DNA of 64,000 nucleotides from Streptomyces cirratus (GCF_014650775.1 NZ_BMVP01000008.1:186001-250000); one strand, 5' to 3'; counted from the stretch's first letter, positions 43,571 to 52,706 are shown. The notes: generated by a model not told the origin, from the sequence alone. Program-made: numbers and translations.

Positions 43571-45157
43571 TCAGAAAGACGAGCCCCCGGCCTCCGGTGC
43601 GGCGGCCGCCGAGGGGCCGGCAAGCCGGGATCGCAACAGGCGCCGGTCCGGTTTGCCCACGGCCGTCAGAGGGATCTCCGGTACGAGGTGCACGGCGTAC
43701 GGAGCGTAGAGAGCCCCCTTGCGGACGGTGACGAAGTCCCGCAACTCCTCCAGCGAGGGACGGTGCCCGGCCACGGGCACCACAGCCGCGTGCACTTCTT
43801 CCCGTGCGTGATCGTCACGGCTGCCGAAGACCGTGCACCGGGCGACGGCCGGATGACGCAGCAGCAGCTCCTCCAGATCGGCCGGATAGACGTGGCCCCC
43901 GACGACCACGATCATCTCCTTGATCCGGTCGACGATGTAGAGGTGACCGTCCTCGTCGAGGTAGCCGACGTCGCCGGTGTGCAGCCAGCCGTCTCTCAGC
44001 ACCTCGGCGGTCAGCTCCGGCTGCTTCCAGTAGCCGTGCATCACGTGGTGCGAGCGGACCTGCACCTCCCCGGGTTCACCCGGCGCCAGGACGGTGCCGT
44101 CCGGGCTCCGGACGGCGATCTCCACACCGGGCATCGCGCGGCCGACCGTCAGATGCCCGTCGCGACCGGTCAGCTCCTGTTCTCCGGGGCCCGCTTCGGT
44201 GATGAGCTGCGCCTCGGCCTGGCCGTACCAGCCGTACAGGACGGGACCGAGGACCGCGGCCGCCTCGCGCAGCCTGTCGGGCGAGGCGGCCGTGCCGCCG
44301 TAGGTGACCCGGCTCAGGCTGCTCAGATCGGTGCCCGCGAGGTCGGGGTGGTCGAGGAGCTGATAGAGCAGCGGCGGCAGCAGCCATGTGTGTGTGATGC
44401 GTTCACGGGCGACGGCGGCCAGGACCTCGCCCGGGTCGAAGCCGTCCTGCAACACCACCGACCCGTGCTGGTACAGCGTGCGGTCGACGAGGAGGCCCGC
44501 GAGGTGGGCCAGCGAGGTGCAGGCGAGGAAGCGGGGCGGATCGCCGGCACCCGCGAGCCGGTCGTCGAGGCCGCGCCGGTGCGAGGCGTGGCTCATCCGG
44601 ATGCCCTTGGGCATCCCGGTCGTGCCACCCGTGTGCCCGATGCGCCAGTCGTCCTCCGGGTGGGCCAGGCCCCGCAGCGGATGTGCGGGGCGGAGGTCGG
44701 CCAGGGCCATGACGTCCTCGGCGTAGGTGCTCGGCCCCAACGACAACGTACGGTACGCCGCCGCCGTGCCCGCCAACTCCGCGCCCGTCACCTGCCGGCG
44801 ACCGTCCACGAGGAGCAGCGAACAGTCCACGCTCGCCATGATGCCCGCCATCGTCGTCGCGCTCGTGCCTTCGTAGAGGGTGACGACCGTGCCTCCGGCC
44901 AGGTTGACGGCGTAACGTGCGACGAGACCCTCGGCGGTGCTGCCGGTGAGCAGGGCCACCGTGGTGCCGCGGCCCACACCGCGATCGCCCAGTTCGGCGG
45001 CGAGGCGATGCACACGGTCACGGAGGTCGGCCGCACGGATCTGCGACCCGTCGGCAGTGGTGATCACCGTCCGCCGCGGCTCGGCGGACAAGACATCGAG
45101 GATGGCCTCGACGTAGCTGACGAATGCGCCCTTCACAGGGCCGTACTGCCCGCTCAT
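43571..45157 (-). CDS. class I adenylate-forming enzyme (acyl-CoA synthetase-like)
   Basis: A 528-residue AMP-forming ligase. The P-loop is H-T-G-G-T-T-G-M-P-K-G, followed by Y-G-W-Y-G-Q-A-E (A5), the H-T-G-D-V-G-Y-L-D-E-D-G Asp motif (A7), I-V-D-R-I-K-E-M-I (A8 hinge) and the catalytic Lys in A-V-G-K-P-D-R (A10). It activates a carboxylic acid as acyl-AMP, then loads CoA or a carrier. No carrier protein or synthase genes are adjacent, so the substrate is open. It lies downstream of the LysR gene on the same strand, which may regulate it. Confidence 0.88.
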   Translation of the reverse strand: MSGQYGPVKGAFVSYVEAILDVLSAEPRRTVITTADGSQIRAADLRDRVHRLAAELGDRGVGRGTTVALLTGSTAEGLVARYAVNLAGGTVVTLYEGTSATTMAGIMASVDCSLLLVDGRRQVTGAELAGTAAAYRTLSLGPSTYAEDVMALADLRPAHPLRGLAHPEDDWRIGHTGGTTGMPKGIRMSHASHRRGLDDRLAGAGDPPRFLACTSLAHLAGLLVDRTLYQHGSVVLQDGFDPGEVLAAVARERITHTWLLPPLLYQLLDHPDLAGTDLSSLSRVTYGGTAASPDRLREAAAVLGPVLYGWYGQAEAQLITEAGPGEQELTGRDGHLTVGRAMPGVEIAVRSPDGTVLAPGEPGEVQVRSHHVMHGYWKQPELTAEVLRDGWLHTGDVGYLDEDGHLYIVDRIKEMIVVVGGHVYPADLEELLLRHPAVARCTVFGSRDDHAREEVHAAVVPVAGHRPSLEELRDFVTVRKGALYAPYAVHLVPEIPLTAVGKPDRRLLRSRLAGPSAAAAPEAGGSSF

Positions 45158-45243
45158 CGCCGTCTCCCTGGTCGAAATCCATGTGGCGCCCCTGACGCTA
45201 GTACCGCCCCTTCATGACCTCCACGACCGATCTGGTCATCTGC

Positions 45244-46131
45244 TCATGACGCGTCAGGCATGAGCCGTTCACGTGCCAGCCGGCGGAAGTCCAGCGCACC
45301 GGGTGACAGGTAGGCGCCCTGCCGCCAGACGAGGGTCAGCGTGCGACGGCTCTCCGCGCTCCCCAGACGCGCCCAGGCCACCGGTCCGTCCTCACCGATC
45401 GCCCGCCGGGCGACGGCGGGCATCAGCCCGACCCCGAGGCCCGCCCCGACCATCTCCGGCGTGGCCGCCGCCTCGTCACCCTCGCAGACCACCTGCGGAC
45501 GCAGCCCCTCCCGCGCGAACAGCCCGTCGAGGAGCGCGCGCTGCCAGTGCCCCGTACGGGTACTGACGAACTCCTCCGCTGCCAGCTCGGCCACCGCGAC
45601 GTCCTCGCGGCCGGCCAGGCGGTGTCCGCGCGGAACGGCGAGGAACACCTCCTCGCTGGACAGTTCCACCGAGGCCAGCCCCGGCCCGGACAACGCCTGG
45701 GACGCCAACGCGAAATCCACTTCGCCGGATGCGACGTGCCGCCGCATCCCCTCCAGCGAGGCCTGGAACAGCCGCACCCTCACACCCGGACGCTGCGCAC
45801 GGAAGGCGGCCAGCACCCCGGCCAACTGCAACAAGGTCTCCGCCGCCACGGCCACCCGCCCCGGGCCTGAGGCGGCCGCGTCGGCCATCTCCCGCCGCCC
45901 GTCCTCCAGTTCGGCGAGGGCCTTGTCGACCCGCCTGAGGAATGCGGCGCCGCGGTCGTTGAGCCGTATCCGACGCCCCTGACGGTCGAAGAGGCGCACG
46001 CCGAGCTGCGACTCGATCCGGCTGATCGTCCGGCTCAGCGAGGGCTGCGCGACGCGCAGCTCCTGCGCGGCCCTGCTGATGTGCTGGTGACGGGCCACGG
46101 CCTGGAAGTAGCGCAGTGCAAGGAGATCCAT
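45244..46131 (-). CDS. LysR-family transcriptional regulator
   Basis: A 295-residue protein starting M-D-L-L-A-L-R-Y-F-Q-A-V-A-R-H. The helix-turn-helix H-I-S-R-A-A-Q-E-L-R-V-A-Q-P-S-L-S-R-T-I is complete, as is the two-lobed effector domain to the end. Length is normal. The ATG at 46131 is supported by the family N-terminus. It ends 86 bases before the adenylate-forming enzyme starts, on the same strand, so that gene is a plausible target. Confidence 0.92.
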   Translation of the reverse strand: MDLLALRYFQAVARHQHISRAAQELRVAQPSLSRTISRIESQLGVRLFDRQGRRIRLNDRGAAFLRRVDKALAELEDGRREMADAAASGPGRVAVAAETLLQLAGVLAAFRAQRPGVRVRLFQASLEGMRRHVASGEVDFALASQALSGPGLASVELSSEEVFLAVPRGHRLAGREDVAVAELAAEEFVSTRTGHWQRALLDGLFAREGLRPQVVCEGDEAAATPEMVGAGLGVGLMPAVARRAIGEDGPVAWARLGSAESRRTLTLVWRQGAYLSPGALDFRRLARERLMPDAS

Positions 46132-46262
46132 GGCAGTAGTGTCTCCGGCCCCATCGCGTCCGACGGCAGCCCGGTGACGTGAGCCCGCCCGCCGATGTCG
46201 AGGGCAGCGGCTACGCCGTGCGCCACCGACCGGGCGCGTTGCGGAGCACGCCGATACGGCGC

Positions 46263-46540
46263 GAGCGTCCCAGCCCATGATCATGGGGCTTGGCGAAGAC
46301 AGCACCCGGCGGTTCCTTGCGAAGGTCACCGCGATGCCGGGCTCCAGCCGCGTGCTGATGGGCGCGGCACACCGTGGAATCGACGCTCGGATCCCACACA
46401 ATGGCACCCTTCGCATCGGCCAGGGACTCGCACCGGCTGAAGACCCGGTGCCAGGTGCCGTGCCGCCGCCATCGGCGGAACAAGTCGTAGATCCTGGCGC
46501 CGGATCCGCCGACGCCCGGCTCTCGACGACCTCCTGAAGA
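46263..46540 (-). pseudogene. IS5-family transposase fragment
   Basis: Reads leftward I-Y-D-L-F-R-R-W-R-R-H-G-T-W-H-R-V-F, then W-D-P-S-V-D-S-T-V-C-R-A-H-Q-H-A-A-G-A-R (first catalytic Asp) and D-H-G-L-G-R-S-R. Both ends of the transposase are missing. Confidence 0.75.
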
Positions 46541-46593
46541 GCACCGAATGATCACGACATCACGCAGGCCTCAGACTAGCCCGTGTGGCCCGA

Positions 46594-47016
46594 CTACGCC
46601 GGAGTCTCGGCCCCTGCACTGGGGGCGAACCCGCTTCCCTGCTCGGCGAACACCTTGATCGCGGCGCCCATGAACTCCACCATCCCGGGGTGGTAGGAAT
46701 CGTGGAACGCCCTCATGGCCTCGTCCTCGGCGTAGAAGAGCGACATGCCGACGTAGGCCTCCTTTGAAGGGGTGTAGAACCGGCAGATGATGTCGAAGTG
46801 CCTGCGGACGAGCTCCTGGACCTGCTGGTCTCCGGGCAGGGAGCCGCGGTCCAGGAAAGTCGTGATCTCCCGGTACAGGACGTCCCAGTCCTGATGGACC
46901 CGCTCCCTATCCACGTGTTCCCAGTTGTTGGTCCCGGCGAGGCTCTTCGCCTGCTCCCGGGCCAACGACTTGCGACACTCGTCCTCGTAACTGTTTCTCA
47001 CGGCACCGGTTCCCAT
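46594..47016 (-). CDS. stand-alone TipAS (thiopeptide-binding) domain protein
   Basis: A 140-residue protein matching the TipAS drug-recognition domain: Y-E-D-E-C-R-K-S-L at the start, Y-R-E-I-T-T-F-L-D-R-G, R-R-H-F-D-I-I-C-R-F-Y and E-A-Y-V-G-M-S-L-F-Y-A-E-D-E-A-M-R-A-F-H-D. In TipAL this domain is fused to a MerR DNA-binding part and binds thiopeptides covalently through a Cys. Here no MerR part is encoded; the protein has cysteines at C-R-K and I-I-C-R. It may sequester drug, or be a TipAS-like stress protein. GAGAGG lies before the ATG. Confidence 0.8.
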   Translation of the reverse strand: MGTGAVRNSYEDECRKSLAREQAKSLAGTNNWEHVDRERVHQDWDVLYREITTFLDRGSLPGDQQVQELVRRHFDIICRFYTPSKEAYVGMSLFYAEDEAMRAFHDSYHPGMVEFMGAAIKVFAEQGSGFAPSAGAETPA

Positions 47017-47239
47017 CGTTTCGTCACCTCTCCGGTGGATCCCCGAGAGGCCGCCGACATGTCGGCTTCGACCGGCCGTCGATGATCAACTGCCGGTCCA
47101 GGCCGGACGGTGACACACAGCCACCGGGTCGGCAAACCATTTCTTGGCTCCTCCGGCGCACTGGGGCCGTCGCCACCACTGACCGGTGTCCGGGTGTCGG
47201 CGTCCAATGACTGACCGCGAACGTCCAGCAACCAGGGCG

Positions 47240-47526
47240 GCGGGTGGAGCCCTACGGTCGGCCCGAGGGCCACGGCGTACATCCACGATCTCGTCTCCCG
47301 TGGCATCGCGCCCGACTTCGCCGTTGCCTGGCGCGTGGCACTGGGGATCGGCTGGCGGCGATGGCTGGAGGAATGCGTGGCGCACTGCGCAGACCCCGGC
47401 CTTCTCGTCGGGGTCTTGGACGTGTCGGCGAAGTCGCTGGTCCAGTACGCTCTCGACTCGGTCGCGGCCCTGCGTGAAGCCGGCCTTGCCGCCGCGTAGG
47501 GGTATACGGATGCCGAGGGATCGCAC
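47240..47526 (+). pseudogene. PucR-type regulator, 5' part, interrupted
   Basis: Reads A-T-A-Y-I-H-D-L-V-S-R-G-I-A-P-D-F-A-V-A-W-R-V, then W-L-E-E-C-V-A-H-C and V-L-D-V-S-A-K-S-L-V-Q-Y-A-L, the N-terminal RsbR-like domain of PucR/CdaR-type regulators. An amber stop lies at 47497-47499, after which the same frame runs to 47526 (Y-T-D-A-E-G-S-H) and is cut by the inverted-repeat element. Directly after that element the frame resumes at 49795. The true N-terminus is lost or decayed upstream of 47240. Confidence 0.7.
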
Positions 47527-47606
47527 TGAGCCTTCGCCAACTTGACGTAGTAGGTCAAAGGGCTGGTGTGACCGGTCCCCGGGGTATTCGCGCTGGTCGT
47601 GGGCGG
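47527..47606 (+). repeat. left 80-bp terminal inverted repeat
   Basis: Starts TGAGCCTTCGCCAACTTGAC and ends GGTCGTGGGCGG. It is the inverted copy of 49715-49794 with three substitutions. Non-coding. Confidence 0.9.
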
Positions 47607-47715
47607 AGGTCTGGGGAGTAGATCATCTGACGGAGTCCCGTCGGCGCTCTGACCTGTGCACCTGGGTTGGAAGCCACGGTCCGTCCTGCTGGCCAGCACA
47701 TGACATCCTGACTCA

Positions 47716-48201
47716 GTGCTCCTGAACGATCCCGCGATCAGCGTCGACCTTCGCCCAGTGCGCTACCAGTTCGCCGAGGTCCGGGGCGACTCGTATGACG
47801 ACAACTGGCTGATCATTGATGGCACGGTGACAACTCCCGAGGGCAGCTGGTCCTTCGCCGATCCGTGTTTGCTCACCGATGAGGCTCGCCAGATAGCCGC
47901 GTGGTTGCGCGCGGTGGCCGCGGGGACGGTGGCCGTGACCGAACCTGATGCCGAAGGTGAGCTTTCGCCGGACACCTGGTTCATCGAGCCGCTCGTGGCC
48001 TTCAGCCTCGCCGATCGGAGCGAGGGCGGGCACGCGGTAATTCGGATTCATCTGTCCTTGGAGGCAGCGCCCCCGTGGCAACGGGGTGACGACCGGGCCG
48101 ACATCTACCAGTACGTCGTGGAGGTCAGGATGGACGCTGCGGCGCTGCTTCACGCCGCTGACCAGTGGGACCTCGCCCTGGCTTCCTTCCCGTCTCGCTG
48201 A
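47716..48201 (+). CDS. WapI-family immunity protein
   Basis: A 161-residue protein, GTG start at 47716. It has the WapI immunity pattern: V-R-Y-Q-F-A-E-V-R-G, D-D-N-W-L-I-I-D-G, W-S-F-A-D-P-C-L-L-T-D-E-A, I-A-A-W-L-R-A-V-A-A-G and V-I-R-I-H-L-S-L-E-A-A-P-P-W. Such proteins protect against WapA-type contact toxins. No toxin is adjacent. The gene is intact and lies inside the inverted-repeat element, so it is cargo. Confidence 0.78.
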   Translation: MLLNDPAISVDLRPVRYQFAEVRGDSYDDNWLIIDGTVTTPEGSWSFADPCLLTDEARQIAAWLRAVAAGTVAVTEPDAEGELSPDTWFIEPLVAFSLADRSEGGHAVIRIHLSLEAAPPWQRGDDRADIYQYVVEVRMDAAALLHAADQWDLALASFPSR

Positions 48202-48332
48202 TCACTGTTCATGCGCCACAACCCCACCTACGTTCTCGCAAGATCCACCCCAGCCCCGGGCCGGCCGCCTGACACGTCCGGTCCGACCGATTCCTACTCG
48301 CAGTGGCCCGGCAGTCTTCTACGATCCGGTGC

Positions 48333-48786
48333 ATGCTGGATCCCGAGCTGCTGGAACGGATCACCGCGCGGCGCGCGGAACTGGACGAACTTGAAGAACA
48401 GCTGGTCAAACAGCTCGCAGGAGTGCGGGACGAGCGGGACGAACTCGCCGTCGCCGAACGCGTCCTTGAACGGATGACCGTGCAGCTCGCCGAGGAACGT
48501 GCCTCTGCCAGGCCGGTGCCCGGGCAGGTAGCTGGCCGGACGGTGATGCTGATCCCGCACCGAGAGCCGGGCCGGACGAAAGCATGCTCCCGCCGGACTA
48601 CCAGCGCATCATCACCGCCGTACGACAGGCCGCCGGACCGATCATGGCCCGCGAGGTCGGCGAGGTAGTGGGGGTGGACATCAGCGTGAAGGCCAAGCTG
48701 GAACCGCTCCGCAGCAAGCTGGTCAGACTCGTCGACCGCGGCTGGCTGCGGAAACTGCCCGCGGCCGGTTCACCACCCGCCTGTGA
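48333..48786 (+). pseudogene. coiled-coil/winged-helix protein with frameshifts
   Basis: Starts M-L-D-P-E-L-L-E-R-I-T-A-R-R and forms a coiled coil (L-E-E-Q-L-V-K-Q-L-A-G-V-R-D-E-R-D-E-L). After V-M-L-I-P-H-R the frame breaks near 48580 and continues in another frame as L-P-P-D-Y-Q-R-I-I-T-A-V-R-Q-A-A-G-P and I-S-V-K-A-K-L-E-P-L-R-S-K-L. A second shift near 48770 gives the natural end G-R-F-T-T-R-L. The joined protein of about 150 residues is a known type of small Streptomyces protein with a C-terminal DNA-binding-like fold; function unknown. Confidence 0.65.
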
Positions 48787-48858
48787 CCGGGCGCAACGCC
48801 ACCCGGAGCGAATCCGAACGGGCGTAACCCGGCTGCCCCCGGCGCCCGTTGGAATTGT

Positions 48859-49691
48859 GTGACGAATATCAGAAAGCGTGCCGAGGACACCTGCCCGCTC
48901 GTCTACCAGTGCCGCCTGCCGCTGTCCACGCACACGGTCAACCACCTCGCCGGGCTGCTGCGGCGTCATCTGAAGGCGATTCGGTCCAGGTGGCGGATCC
49001 TGCCGCCTGGGAAGATCGCGGTGGTCGTCCTGGCCGTACTGCGCCACGACCAGCGTCTGGCCGACATGGCCGGCGGAGACGACGTGTCCGAGTCCACCGT
49101 CCGCCGCTGACGCGACGAGCTGATCGGGCTTGTCGCCGCCCAGGCGCCGCGCCAGGACCGCGCCCTGAAGAAGGTCACCAAGCAGGGCGGGGAGGTGGTC
49201 CTGATCGAGGCACCCTCATCCGCACCCAGCGCCGCACCGGCAAGGCCGACCGGCGGAACTACTCCGGCAAACACCGCAGCCACGGCCGGCACTTCCTCGC
49301 CCTGACCGACGAGAAGGGCCGACTGATCTGGGTATCCGCCGCCCGTCCCGGCCGCACCCACGACAACACCGCCGCCCGCCACGACCACATCCTGGCCCAC
49401 CTGCGCGCCGCCGGCCTCGGAGCGCTGGCCGACCTCGGCTTCCGCGGCCTGGACAACGACATCCTCGACCCCGTGATCGTCACCGGCTACATCGCCACCC
49501 GCACCCACAAGCTCACTCGAGGCGAGAAGGAGGCCAACCGCGTCCTCGCCGTCGGACGGGCACCCGTTGAGCACGGCTTCGCCCACCTCAAGAACTGGCG
49601 GATCCTCACCGAGCTTCGCATCGACCCCGCCCGCACCACCCAGCTCCTGCGGGCCCTGCTCGTCCTGACGAACCTCGAAATCAACCGATGA
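48859..49691 (+). pseudogene. IS5-type (DDE_Tnp_4) transposase, two lesions
   Basis: GTG at 48859. The N-terminal helix-turn-helix part ends S-E-S-T-V-R-R and then TGA (49108-49110) where related proteins have Trp, followed by R-D-E-L-I in the same frame. Near 49200 a frame change leads to T-L-I-R-T-Q-R-R, H-R-S-H-G-R-H-F-L-A-L-T-D, H-D-N-T-A-A-R-H-D and the catalytic Glu region V-E-H-G-F-A-H-L-K-N-W. Ends 49691, 23 bases before the right inverted repeat. Inactive as read. Confidence 0.8.
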
Positions 49692-49714
49692 CGGACGATC
49701 TTCTATGCGGACTC

Positions 49715-49794
49715 CCGCCCACGACCAGCGCGAGTACCCCGGGGACCGGTCACACCAGCCCTTTGACCTGCTACTTCAAGTTGGCGAAGGCTCA
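49715..49794 (-). repeat. right 80-bp terminal inverted repeat
   Basis: Inverted copy of 47527-47606 (three substitutions in 80). It begins 23 bases after the transposase stop, the usual position of an IS end, but is much longer than typical IS5-group terminal repeats. Confidence 0.9.
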
Positions 49795-50219
49795 CTTACC
49801 CAGCTGATCGCCAGCGGGGGACCGATGGCAGAAGACCTGGCCGAGGGGCGCATGCGCTACCGGATGGGGTGTTGGCACGTGGGTCTCGTCCTGTGGATCA
49901 ATGATCCTCAGCAGGTCGAGGCCCCGGACGAGGCGATCCCGGCCGTGCGCTCCGCTGCCGGTAGCCGGAGCGCCCTGGTGGCGCGTGCCTGTGCCAGGTC
50001 GCGGTGGATCTGGCTCTCGGGGGCGTCCGTCCCGGACCTTCACGGTGTGGAGAAGGCCCTTGCGACGACCGACGAGGTCCGCGCGGCGGTGGGAAGGCCG
50101 GGACGTGGCCTCGAAGGATTCCGGTCCAGCCACCAGGACGCCCTCGCGGCGCAGGCGCTGGTCATCCGGCTCGGCTCCAACCGGCGCTTAACCGTCTACG
50201 CCGATGTCGAAGAGGTCAC
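49795..50219 (+). pseudogene. PucR-type regulator, 3' part, interrupted
   Basis: Resumes in frame after the element: L-T-Q-L-I-A-S-G-G-P, then Y-R-M-G-C-W-H-V-G-L-V-L-W-I, W-I-W-L-S-G-A-S-V-P-D-L, V-G-R-P-G-R-G-L-E-G-F-R-S-S-H and L-T-V-Y-A-D-V-E. This is the GGDEF-like CdaR domain of PucR-type regulators. The C-terminal helix-turn-helix is missing; another remnant begins here on the opposite strand. Confidence 0.75.
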
Positions 50220-50606
50220 CGAGTTCGATGAGTTCGTCCCGCAGGACGACGGGTCGCAGGTCGTGGGGGATGACCCGCTGGGCGATCTTCGCCTGTGGCG
50301 AGCGGCGCCGCGCCGGGGTGGTGCGGGGAGCCGGGACGGGGCCAGTGGCCTGGGGGTCGGAGAACCGCGGTGCACCCGCATCCCCTGCCGAGGCCGAGGC
50401 TGTAGTCGGGGCAGGGTGGCCCGGGGCGGTGGGTGCCTGGGAGGTGGCAGCGGTCTTCGCTCCGGGGGTGGCGGCCGCGCATCGGGAGCAGCACTCCATC
50501 ACCTGCCACCAGCGTGCTTCCCGGTCGGTGACCACGGCCAGGACGACGGGGCCGTCGTACCGCCAGGATTCGGTGCGCGTCCGGCCGGTATCGGGCAGTC
50601 CTGCAT
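50205..50606 (-). pseudogene. hypothetical mobile-element protein, frameshifted
   Basis: ATG at 50606 (M-Q-D-C-P-I-P), then in a second frame S-W-R-Y-D-G-P-V-V-L-A-V-V-T-D-R-E-A-R-W-W-Q-V-M-E and C-C-S-R-C-A-A-A-T-P-G, and finally V-I-P-H-D-L-R-P-V-V-L-R-D-E-L-I-E-L-G-D-L-F. I know similar proteins from Streptomyces accessory regions but not their function. It is cut at the junction with the PucR remnant. Confidence 0.5.
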
Positions 50607-50804
50607 GGTGAACTCGCCCCTGTTTCGGCCGAAGCAAAGGCCACCCTCTGGCTGATTGTTCCGGCGGACGTTTCCGGCCTGCATCGGCCCAAATCGCCAG
50701 CGGCGCTGCCAGCAAGATCGCTGACTGTAATTGTCACCTGTCGGATTGTCAGTTGCGCCCTCTACCGTGCATGGCAGCGGTCTTCTTCAGGGGGAGGGCA
50801 GGCC

Positions 50805-52276
50805 ATGGCCAACATCGTCTGGCACACCAAGCTCAAGATGCGTCTCGACCTCACACAAAATGATCTCGGGCAAGGCATTGAGGGCCTGTGGGACCTGATC
50901 TACGACACGGATCGGCTCTATGCCTCACGCAACGTCCCGGTCTCCGAGCGCGGGCTGCAGTGCGGCGGGATCTGCCAGGAAAAGGGGGTGGTGGCCTGGA
51001 TGCACCTACGGCTGCGCGCCAACGGTCGGCGCGAGGCCGTTCACGAGCGGGCCGAGGACGAGGAACGCCACAAAGCGCCCATGAGCGACGAGCACAAGGC
51101 GTACCAAGAACGGATCCTTCGCGCCGCCGAGGAAGGCGGCTTCCCAGGCGACAGCGAAGTCCGTACGCCTGTCGGAACCCGAGGCTGGATCCAGACCGAC
51201 ACCCTGGTCGAAGGGGAGGGCGGCCGTCGCATCGGATGGAGATCCAGCTCTCGTCCGCCGGAGCCGAGGGACCGCGCAGCGTGAAGGCACGCGCTGCAAA
51301 GGCGGCGAAGCTGGGCATCACGCCGGCCTGGCACACCGACCGGGTCGACTACGCCCGACGCAACGACACTCAGTGGACTGGGAGCAACAATCTGCCCGCC
51401 CACGTCATCGCGAAGACCGGCGACCTGCGCGTTGTCTCCGGTTTCCGAGCCCTGGACTTCTGGCTCTGCGATCTTCGGGCGCTCTATCCCTGCCCCGACG
51501 GTGTCCGGCGGTGCGGAAAACACCACGTCACACCCAAACCTCGTGACGTGCTGTTCGACGACCTAGTTCGCCAGACGGCGGCCGGCTCCATCGTGCCCGT
51601 CGAACACCTCAGGGGATCAAGGCTCGACAAGTTCTGGGTGACCAGCGAGGACCGCGACCGGCTCGAGGACCTGCTGGAGGGCGCCCTCATCCTGAACCCA
51701 GCGCCGCCGGAGGGGGCAACACCGAAGTCCAGTCCAAACGCCCCGACCTGCCGCACGGCAACGGCCGCGGCCTCCCCAGCCCAACCTGCGGCCATAACTT
51801 CTCCCGCGCCCTTGAATACCCCTATCGCCACAGGCGGCGCGTTCTCGACCACTCGCCCGAGCGTCGAGTTCCCATCGGAATTCGAACAGACTTACGATTC
51901 AGGGGTGACCTCGAACGCGAACGTCTTCCCCGACGACCTCCTCCAGCTCCAAGAGCGCCTCCACCGCATTCGTGCCGAGCACACCGCGTATCTGGCCGGC
52001 CTGCCATGGAGCGTGGAACCGGTCAAGGGGTGGGCGCGCTGGGAGCACTTCTCCCACCGTGGGGACGTCCCTGACAGCCCAGGCTGGACGCCGGAGCAGA
52101 AGGAGCGCGTGGACTGGATGTGGCAGGAGCTGCGGGACCTGTCGGCCGCCGTGGTCGACCACCCGTACTGGAAGACCGTCGAGCGGGAGAAGGTCGTCGA
52201 GGCCCGCATGCTGATGAAGAAGCAGGCCCGCCCCGCCGCACCTAGCGCCGCAGAGAACGCGTCGGAGGCGGCGTAG
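50805..52276 (+). pseudogene. CoiA-like nuclease-fold protein with one-base frameshift
   Basis: ATG at 50805 with GGGAGG upstream. The first 145 residues contain G-L-Q-C-G-G-I-C, H-K-A-Y-Q-E-R-I-L-R-A-A and T-D-T-L-V-E-G, then R-R-I-G-W; one missing G near 51237 (TGGAG for TGGGAG) shifts the frame, and the other frame goes on E-I-Q-L-S-S-A-G and runs to 52276. The D..ExQ pattern (T-D-T and W-E-I-Q) is the catalytic core of PD-(D/E)xK nucleases as in CoiA-like proteins, so the shift falls inside the active site. The repaired protein would be about 490 residues, with a variable Thr/Ala/Pro linker. Confidence 0.65.
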
Positions 52277-52333
52277 CCGCCATGGCCGGCCGAGACCCGC
52301 TACTGCCGCCCAATTTGGGACCAGCTCCAGCTG

Positions 52334-52630
52334 GTGGTGATACACCGATGGCTCGAGCTCACCCTCGAACGCGTCGAAACCAAGATCCAAGAGGTGTGGG
52401 AAGCAGAGGCCGAAGTCGCGCGCCGACAGCCGCTCCTGGAACCGTCGCGGTGGTGGATCGAGTACGGCATCGGCGTCCAGCGGCAGCCGACCCGCGTCCA
52501 CACCACCGGCTACCGCCGCGGAGCCCGCTCGCGCTCCGCCACCCAGGACATGGCCGTGGAGGTACTGCGTGCGGTGCCGTCCGTGATCGCGTGCCCGCTG
52601 TGCCGCCCGGACCGGGAACTGGGCCTGCTC
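52334..52630 (+). CDS. DUF6233-like protein, ends unclear
   Basis: Reads V-V-I-H-R-W-L-E-L-T-L-E-R-V-E-T-K-I, then R-W-W-I-E-Y-G-I-G-V-Q, R-V-H-T-T-G and A-C-P-L-C-R-P-D-R-E-L-G-L-L-D, the ending of Streptomyces DUF6233 proteins. The natural stop near 52630 is absent and the frame runs on into the next gene, so the 3' end is probably mutated. The GTG at 52334 is only one possible start. It follows the CoiA-like gene closely, as often seen in Streptomyces. Confidence 0.6.
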
Positions 52631-52706
52631 GACGAGTGCGGCGGCCTGGACCCGACCGGACACGGCCTGAGTGCGGCCCCGGGGCATCGGCCGCGACTCT
52701 GGAGCC

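Larger units (their letters stand above)
47527..49794. mobile_element. 2,268-bp element with 80-bp inverted repeats, inserted in a PucR gene
   Basis: Bounded by inverted repeats 47527-47606 and 49715-49794, 77 of 80 bases identical. It holds a WapI-type immunity gene, a frameshifted coiled-coil gene and an IS5-type transposase with a nonsense and a frameshift mutation. Removing exactly this segment joins the codons ending at 47526 with those starting at 49795 in frame (G-S-H then L-T-Q-L-I-A), giving a continuous PucR-type protein. No target-site duplication is visible. It may be one IS with passenger genes, or two IS copies of which the left is reduced to its end. Confidence 0.75.

Noticed and set aside
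43469..45217. 582-codon + strand frame opposite the adenylate-forming enzyme
   Set aside because: Shadow; all adenylation motifs are on the - strand.
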